NCBI GenBank assembly: GCA_030411725.1
Contig: MU839832.1
Span: forward strand, 1,364,001 to 1,428,000
Reading direction: 5' to 3'
Source: Echria macrotheca
Taxonomy: Eukaryota > Ascomycota > Sordariomycetes > Sordariales > Schizotheciaceae
Length of the DNA stretch: 64,000 nt
Position 1 is the first letter of the stretch, and each line of letters starts with the position of its first letter. This document shows positions 56,941 through 64,000 of the stretch, piece after piece. A model generated the notes under the pieces. The model was not told the DNA's origin, made no database searches, and worked only from the letters and a program-made list of their open reading frames with translations. A program made the translations under genes and the position numbers.

Positions 56941-58134
56941 ATGCCCTACCCGGACCAGTTTACGGGATTCCAGGTGGACGGACCGGAGACATGGACTCAG
57001 TTCCATAAGAACGAATTCCAGCCGAAGCCATTTGGTGATTACGATGTCGATGTAAAGATCGAGTGCTGTGGTGTCTGTTCCAGCGACATCCACACGATAA
57101 CTGGCGGTTGGGGTGACCAGCACTTCCCTTTGGCTGTAGGGCATGGTACGGAACCGTCTATTCTCACGCTCTCGACACATGCTTAATACCGTCTCAGAGA
57201 TCGTGGGCAGGGCGGTCCGCGTCGGCCCCAAAGTCACGTTGATCCAGGAGGGTCAACGTGTTGGGGTGGGTGCCCAAAGCTTCTCTTGCCTCGAATGCCG
57301 TCAGTGCAAGAACGACAATGAGACATATTGCCGTCAGCAGCTCGACACGTATGGCGCCGTTTGGCCAGATACCGGCATCGTGTCTCAGGGCGGGTATTCA
57401 TCACATGTGCGGACTCATGAACATTGGTGGGCACCCTGGCCCTGATACGGCTGTTTTGTCCCAATGCTTATCTCTACCGCCACAGGGTCTTCCCCATCCC
57501 CGATGCGCTCCCCAGCACCATCGCCGCCCCGATGCTCTGCGCCGGCCTGACGGCCTACTCCCCGCTAGTTCGGAACGGATGCGGCCCGGGCAAGAAGGTC
57601 GGCATCGTTGGGCTGGGCGGGATCGGCCACTTCGGCCTGCTCTTCGCCAAGGCTCTGGGGGCGGAGGTCTGGGTCATCAGCCGTTCGCACGCTAAGGAGG
57701 TCGACGCACGCAAGATGGGTGCCGACGGGTTCCTGGCAACCTCGGACAAGGGCTGGAACGAGCCGCACGTCATGACGTTCGACCTGATCGTCAACTCGGC
57801 CAACAGCTTCGACAACTTTGATCTGGATGCCTACCTCAGCCTGCTCGACGTGCATGCCAAGTGGGTCAACGTCGGGCTGCCCGAGGGCGAGGGCATCCAG
57901 GTGCGCAGCCAGACGTTTCTGTCGAATGGCTGCTTCTTTGGCACGTCGCACCTCGGCAGCCGCCGCGAGACGCTCGAGATGCTCCAGCTGGCGGCGGACA
58001 AGGGGATCCGGACGTGGGTGGAGGAGGTTCCCATCGGGGAGGAGAATCTCGCCAAGACGGTACAGCGGTTGCATGCCAATGATGTGCGGTACCGGTTTTG
58101 TTTGACCAAGTACGAGGACCAGTTTGGGGCTTGA
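56941..58134 (+). CDS. zinc-dependent alcohol dehydrogenase (ADH6/cinnamyl type)
   Basis: Exons 56941-57145, 57198-57426 and 57486-58134 (phases 1 and 2) give 360 aa, the usual length. Seen: catalytic zinc ligands in CGVCSSDIH (Cys-Gly-Val-Cys, then His) and GHEIVGRAV; structural zinc Cys set in FSCLECRQCKNDNETYC; cofactor motif GLGGIGHFG; and SRSHAK just after it, where Ser-Arg favours NADPH. Known: this is the ADH6/CAD-like branch of medium-chain dehydrogenases, reducing aldehydes such as cinnamaldehydes and branched aldehydes with NADPH. The first intron splits GH|EIVG. Cytosolic by absence of a targeting signal. Substrate not inferable. Confidence 0.93.
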
Positions 58135-58768
58135 GCTGTCTGGAACATTGTGAGCCTAGGTAGACGGCTATCGCCTGAGGATAGAGGTCTAATAAGAGAC
58201 TCGCTTCCAAGACGGCGCCTCCAAACCCCCCTCCCCGGCTTGGTCCCGAACACCGGACGAGCCGCTCTAAAGTCAAGTAATCGGTGAAGTTGCTGACGAA
58301 CCCCTTTTTACCTCCTCCTTGGAAATAGGTAGTATGATCGCATTGTTTTCGTCCATCTTGTCTTTGGACCGACCAGAACTATGCCTCGTGCGTCCGTCAG
58401 TTCTCAGTTGCGCGCTGCGTTAATACGCTGCCCCCAGACAGAAGGCATTGAGAGGTCTGACCCAACAGCCTCGCTTGGACGCGTTGAAGGTCTTTCAAGT
58501 CTCACGATGCGGATGCATCGTTGAACTTCATGTTTGTTTCGTTGGTCTTGTTTTATAGACGAACTATATAGCTATTGAAGAAGGCGCCATCAACAACATG
58601 CTGTGGCGTTCGACCCCCAGCACTGAATCGGCATATGTATGCCCGTTCATGAGAGACACTGAGACCTTTTTCCAGATACTGCTTGGACTAGCATTTTTAT
58701 CCGTCCAGAAACCACCCTCAGTCGCCGGACAATTATCCCACATGTAATACCACCGTATAAAAGATAAG
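58135..58768. other. intergenic between convergent genes
   Basis: 634 nt of 3' flanks of the dehydrogenase and the amidotransferase. No other feature. Confidence 0.5.
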
Positions 58769-59662
58769 TCATATCCTCATCATCCTCATCGCCCCGTCCC
58801 CATCTCCTTCGCCCGCCGCCCACATCAACACCCTCCTCCACACCTCCAGCCCATCATGCTGCATCTCCATGCGCTCCACCAACTCCGCAACAGCCCTCGC
58901 ATCGCCCATATCGGTGCCAAACCAGCGCGCCGCATCACGGATCCGCACCCTCGCCGCGCGCGCGTCCTTCTCCGGATGCCCCTGGAACGTGAGAATGGCA
59001 CCATTATGGCTCAGAAAGGCCTGGTTCCCCGCCATCAGCTCGTAGAAGCCCCTTGGGGGGGTGCCGACGGCGCGGCGGTGGTGCTGCTGGAGACGGACTG
59101 TGCCCTCATTTTTAATTCCCATTCTGAAGGGAACGGTAAAGAAGCGCTGGCCCAGGGGCGTGAGTTTCGCTTCTGTTACGCCTAGCTGTATCATCGTCGT
59201 CGTCAACTATATAGGTACCTTTTCCACGGAATACTGGTAACAAACCTCGGGAACGCCCAAATCCACAACCTCACCCCCGAAGAGCATCGAGATGGTCTGA
59301 TGGCCCCAGCAGATCCCGCACAGTTTTTTCGTGGGGAAGTTGGTCACCACATCCAGAATAAAACGGTGCACGCGCAGGATCCACGCGTGCTTCTTGCGCG
59401 GGTCGGCGTTGCCGCCGCCGATGACGATGAGGTCGAACAAGTCCGGGTCCGGGAAGTGGTCCGCGATCTCGGCGGGGTAGAAGAACGTCAGGACGGCGTC
59501 GGGGGACACGGCGGCGATGGAGCGGGTGTAGGAGTCGCGGATGTCGGCTATGAAGGGGGAGCGGTAGGAGTTGAGGAGGATGGCGATTTTGAGGCCGGCA
59601 CTGTTGTCATTGGTTTGATGAACCCGGGGAGGGGCGGAGGGGGGTTGGGGTTGTTGGCTCAT
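58769..59662 (-). CDS. class I glutamine amidotransferase-like protein
   Basis: Minus-strand exons 59662-59246 and 59185-58769 (60-nt intron, phase 0) give 277 aa. Seen: nucleophile Cys in KLCGICWGHQ, the GATase triad His in FQGHPEKDA with Glu two residues on (the usual HPE), and IGGGNADPR as the oxyanion-side loop. N-terminal Gln/Pro-rich ~25 residues. Known: stand-alone class I GATases of this type are widespread in fungi and resemble GMP synthase amidotransferase or gamma-glutamyl peptidase-like proteins. Inference: acts as a gamma-glutamyl hydrolase or a glutaminase for an unknown partner. The start at 59662 is chosen because the upstream in-frame extension to 59803 has no family character. 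Confidence 0.88.
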
Positions 59663-62600
59663 GTTGAATGAGCTGTGGTGAGAGATGGCTTCTCTTCTCA
59701 ACTGTTCATATTCCGGGGGAGGAGGAAGTTGGAATTTTCCTTTGGTCGTTCGTGGTGTTGAGAACACCTGCCGGCCGGGGGTTGGGCAATGGCGTCCGGA
59801 CATCAGCTGATGGCGGCGCCAGCGGGCATTGTTGGCCCCGGATTGTGCAGATGCAATTGGGGGAGTTGTCGCTTCGGATTGGTGGTGATGACATCACATG
59901 AGAGGCTTGGGAAACAGGGGCAGACGGCGCTAACAGTGCTGCTGTGGAGACTTGTCTTGGATGGGCTTGTGCAAGTTGTGCAAGTTGAATTTGTGGACGA
60001 CCAAGCAAGGTATGGATAGCTTCACATTAGAGAAAATCTTTGAGATAGATGGCTGGGCTGAGAGAGATCCAGAATGTCGATGTGAGATTGCCGGAATTCT
60101 TGACGAAATCAAGATGAAAGCACGGGACAAGGTCAGCAGTAGTTCTTTGTTCTGGCATCTCAGAATAACATGGTCTTGATACGGCTTGACTTTGTAGTCC
60201 ATTGTTGATGAACTCCAGGCTTTGTATTGCCGTTGTGGTCGGACCATCATACCTCAATAAAGATACGTAGACACGAACACTCGGCCATTCCTCGAGGCTG
60301 ACCACCCACACCAACGTGTCGCGGTGATATTCATACACTATCAACGTATATTCAGACGAAGAAGTAGTTCGGCCATATGAACACGGAAAGACACAGAGCT
60401 TTTTGAATGAGAGAGTAATGGAGTTAGCTACCTCAGACACCCACCTCGAGATCGGTACCCAAGTTTGGGATAGAGATCTCGACGTTTTATACGGGTGATG
60501 CAAGCGTTGTAGATCTTCGCCTCATAAGGCCGCCGCTATTTAGTTCTAGTCGTCCATCACACGATTCCCGGATAGTTGCCGTACGTACAACGGCAGATGT
60601 ACGACTACTCCGCTCAAAAATTGGGAAGCTCCAGCCGACCGTCAACCTGTCAGTACGGCACAATCCTCGATTATATACATCCGAGACCAGATCACGCCGT
60701 ACCTGGGTGGTCAGCAGCAGTACGATCACTTCCTTCCCCAGCCGCCCCCCGCATGGGACACAAAGACATTCATCCTTCCAGAAATCGAGAAACACATACA
60801 TGTAGTCCATGATCGATCGCCTGCTTTTCTGGAATACATGCGGTTACATACAGATTGTGTTACGATCGCCGACACAGCAAGACATGTCTCAGTCACAGCG
60901 TTGCGCTACAGCATGGCTTTGAATTTCTGGGATACGCAGTGAGTGGGTGTCCCTGGTCTTGTCAAACGGGACTCACGCTGATTGATTACTCCCTAACCCA
61001 AGATAGACCTGGTAGGTAAGGTGCCGACATGCGTTTGTGCTTCTAGGAACCCTCCTGGAATGGACACAGTATATTGTCTTGTGTGTCTCTGAGTATATAC
61101 CTGATGGATATCGGGTTCATCAAACGTAGTGCATCTTTACGATCAGGCAGGAACGGGGAAGCTGTGTTTTGTTTTGAACTTGAAACGGATTTTACCTCTA
61201 CGGGCATTCGAGCTAGAGAACCGGTATCAATGAATGCACAACTCGTTTCTTCTGTGTGTTTGGACCACGAAGGTCAGACGAGCTCAATTCGGGACTCGGT
61301 AGATTCTGTGTTGTTTTCCTACCTACAACAACAGGTGGCTGGACTACTCAACGTGCCTACAATGCGGAAACTAATAGCAGCTGTTCCAGCCGATGAGTCC
61401 CGATGCAACTCTACAGCTGGCAGCCGTCACCATCGAGGGGTGACATATAGTCGTTGGTGACTCCCGTAACGGAGTTACGAGTACGTAACTCAAGAACAAA
61501 CCCGGGGCGGCCGAGTATCTACTCTCCTATCCATCAAGGTACGGCCTGGTTTCCCCTGCTTCTTCGCGGATGTCAAACCCAAACGGCTGAGACATGGCAT
61601 TTACAGTTGTGCACAAGATCACTGGGATCTGGAACCTCCCACAACGTTGTGTCACGGTGCCGAGATACAACCGTCCTTCGGTGTATCTGACCCTGTGGGC
61701 TTCACCTTACCAGCTCACCTAAGAATTTGATCACTATGCGTGTTGAAACTGCATGTACACATATCTCACTAGGGTTCAAATCGGCCGAGGAATTTATCAG
61801 ATTGTCTGGGTCTCGTTTCAAAGCGGGCGAGCGGCGTACGGCGGAGCGGCTGTTGAACCGTCCGATATAAGTGGGCCGTTCGGCCCGAGGTCCGAGTCTC
61901 GAGACCGATCCACCGTGGCGACGCGCCGTTCCCGGTAGTGGAGGCCGGTCCGCCGAAACTTTGGCCCGGTTTGGGTTAGTAATGTTTGCCGTCGGCTCCT
62001 GCTCCGAGGAGTCACACGTTGTCAATGACTCGATTCGCCTGAGCTCAGTTTTGGTCGGGACAGATCGCTATCAAGTCGCAAAACAGCATGCATGCCGAGT
62101 CAGAGACTTGAGGAGGCACAAGTATTTGTAAGTCATCCCCATGGTTTTCATGAGCCGCAGTTCTACGTCAGGCAGAACCGTACACTGCGTTGAGCGGGGT
62201 GCACAACAGCTTCCTAGTGCAACACCAAACCGACGATGGTGACGCTGGTCATGATCGCTTGTTCTGTGTGCCTCGTGCCGACATCGAGTGTCACCGGCGT
62301 CGATATTAAGACGATTGGCTTCGCACACGGGAATTCCAAAAAGGGTTCGATACATACGTGGTGAACCCCCAGCATAAGCTGCAAGACATCGCCTTTGGAC
62401 CGCATGCTTCTGACGAGGCTGTCGAGCACTGCGAAGGTGGGGTCACGACGGGAGGCCCATCAGCTGATAAATGGGCAACCTCCAAATCTAGGCGGCCGGC
62501 AGGACCTCAAGACCCTGGATCGGCGGCCTGTGTAGATCAAGACCCCGACGAGCTGCTAAATTCGGCTGTCAGGCCCTTCCCGTACATTGGGAGGTACCCG

Positions 62601-64000
62601 TTGCTGATCAGGCCGGCGGCCGAGCTGATGGGGGGTCACATTGGGGGACGGCTGCCGCCTTCAACCAGTGACAGCCTAAGAAACGGTAGATGGGGGTGAT
62701 AAGGATAACTTGCTGAGAACTTAAATGGCGCCATTGGTCTGTACAGACAAGTTGACCGGCGAGTGGTCCATCGCCACGGACCAGCCGGTCGAAAAGCGAT
62801 TGGATATCAGTGCATTCGGGGGGGTCGCCTTGTGGTCTGAGAGGGCCGAGTTCTTGTGTTTAGGCTTGCGGAAGGCAACCTTCGCTATGGTTGGCAGGCG
62901 GTGAGTGTTGTGAGGAGGTCCAGCGAACACCCCAAGGTGATGTGTCGCCACATGCAGGCAGCTGCTTGCAGCGCTGCCTTTGGGCAATGATGTGCTGGAG
63001 GGGACTGGAGCAATGCACCCACCTGGTTTCGAGGAGGTTTCCCCGCGGCGTCGCTATGGCTGCCCCGTTACACATAAGTGGGCCGCCGCTAGCGTGACAT
63101 TGGCAGTGCGGTGTGCACCAAATCCAACGTCTGCCGGCGCCCGGCTGCCGGACGTGACCATGGCACTACTGCGCTTGTCTGGATTTTGTTGAGAAACGAG
63201 CGAGGTAGTGATGAGCAGACTGCGGGAGCGGTATAGCATTTTTGTTGGACATGTTGAGCGACCTCGGCCCGTCGTCCAAGGTGCTGGGACGAAAATCCCA
63301 CAAAACCTTGAATCTGCAAATATCCGCGGCCAGGAAATTCCCCATCCGGCATGGGAGCGAGAAATCGTTAACGCCATGCATGGCAGGTGCATCGCCGGCC
63401 AGCCAGAGACAGACACATAAGTTGGCCGGTCTTGCTCGGGTCGCTCCGGGTTCGATCCGGGGCCACAACGATCCGAACTGAGGCGACGGCCAAGAAGGAT
63501 CGCACTATGTGTATGCCATTCGATCAGCACCACAGACAAGGCGAGAGAGTCTTGTCGCCCCATGGCTGACACCGAACGGCCATCTCGGGATAATATGCTG
63601 TGCGGAAGTGGATGCTGACGGAGCGAATCGCCGCCGCCCAGCAGCAAGGAGAACGGCACTGGTTCGTCGTCCGGCGCCTTCGGAGACGGCGTGGGTTGGA
63701 CGACACAACAACGAGAAGGGGAACGTGCAGGCGGAGTGGGGCCCGCGCCCCATGCGCCCCACCCCACTGCGTCCACTTTCGCCCGGGGTTCGAAGCTCGC
63801 CAGCGGAAGAATGCCCTTCTCGCAATTATCAATCCTCGAAAAGAGACAGTGGCCGCCTTCGCGCCGACCACGACAATGATTGTTTGTCATGCTGCAGGCT
63901 GAGAGCCATCCCACCCAACATCCGATACGCCGGACGGTCGAGGTCTGTGACTGGCTAATGTTCCCACCTCTGCCAACCTCCCGCGCCCTGATCACGAAAA
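59663..64000. other. 4.3-kb stretch without a supportable gene
   Basis: Both strands carry open frames up to ~310 codons (longest on minus, 63054-63995). Their translations are Arg/Ser/Pro-rich with no domain, signal or splice structure. The part from 59900 to 62100 is AT-richer, the rest GC-rich. It may be regulatory sequence, a non-coding RNA locus or decayed repeats; nothing can be assigned. Confidence 0.45.

Noticed and set aside
63440..63470. GGGTTCGATCC resembling a tRNA B-box
   Set aside because: No matching A-box or cloverleaf could be drawn from the flanking sequence.
63054..63995. 313-codon minus-strand frame near the window end
   Set aside because: Low-complexity translation without domain, no plausible start context; several overlapping frames on both strands are equally open.

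Overview
The window looks like nuclear DNA of a filamentous ascomycete, most likely a Sordariomycete. Coding regions are GC-rich and carry short GT-AG introns (about 40-100 nt, many with CTAAC or CTGAC-like branch sites). Several families are typical of Pezizomycotina: a HET-domain protein, fungal AIG1-like GTPases, a RING-patatin protein, DUF6594, DUF7704 and a Zn2Cys6 regulator. The dynactin p62 subunit and the eS7 gene structure also fit. No rRNA, tRNA, CRISPR array or intact transposon was recognised. Gene models were built by hand from reading frames and splice signals, and the exon coordinates in each entry are predictions.

Layout. 0.3-6.6 kb: mitochondrial BolA-like protein and a secreted subtilase, separated by a 2.9-kb stretch with no convincing gene. 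7.1-15 kb: an immune-like cluster of three P-loop GTPase genes, namely a 1424-aa B-box/GBP-like GTPase/RING/patatin fusion, then a divergent pair of AIG1-like GTPases, one ending in a CaaX prenylation motif. 16-29 kb: a run of small proteins I cannot name (a secreted Leu/Val/Ala-rich protein, several multi-pass membrane proteins, a Cys-rich single-pass protein, and an 80-aa protein with an N-myristoylation signal), with one Zn2Cys6 regulator. This part also holds a strand-biased AT-rich block that may be a decayed repeat. 29.7-34.5 kb: an SDR oxidoreductase, a HET protein with a reading-frame break near its 3' end, and a DUF6594 membrane protein.

35-60 kb is mostly conserved housekeeping sequence: a Ste20/GCK-type kinase with a repeat-rich tail, a Fax/metaxin-type GST, a PMCA-type calcium ATPase, an EXPERA/EBP-like protein, a DUF8004-like protein, dynactin p62, ribosomal protein eS7, a DUF7704 protein, a zinc alcohol dehydrogenase and a class I glutamine amidotransferase. 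The last 4.3 kb shows no gene I can support.

The most interesting points are the GTPase/lipase cluster with its prenylation signal, the orphan membrane-protein island, the calcium pump in which the two key membrane carboxylates (Glu in PEGL, Asp in NLIMD) are exchanged to Asp and Glu, and the four clathrin-box-like LIDLD/LINLD motifs in the kinase tail.
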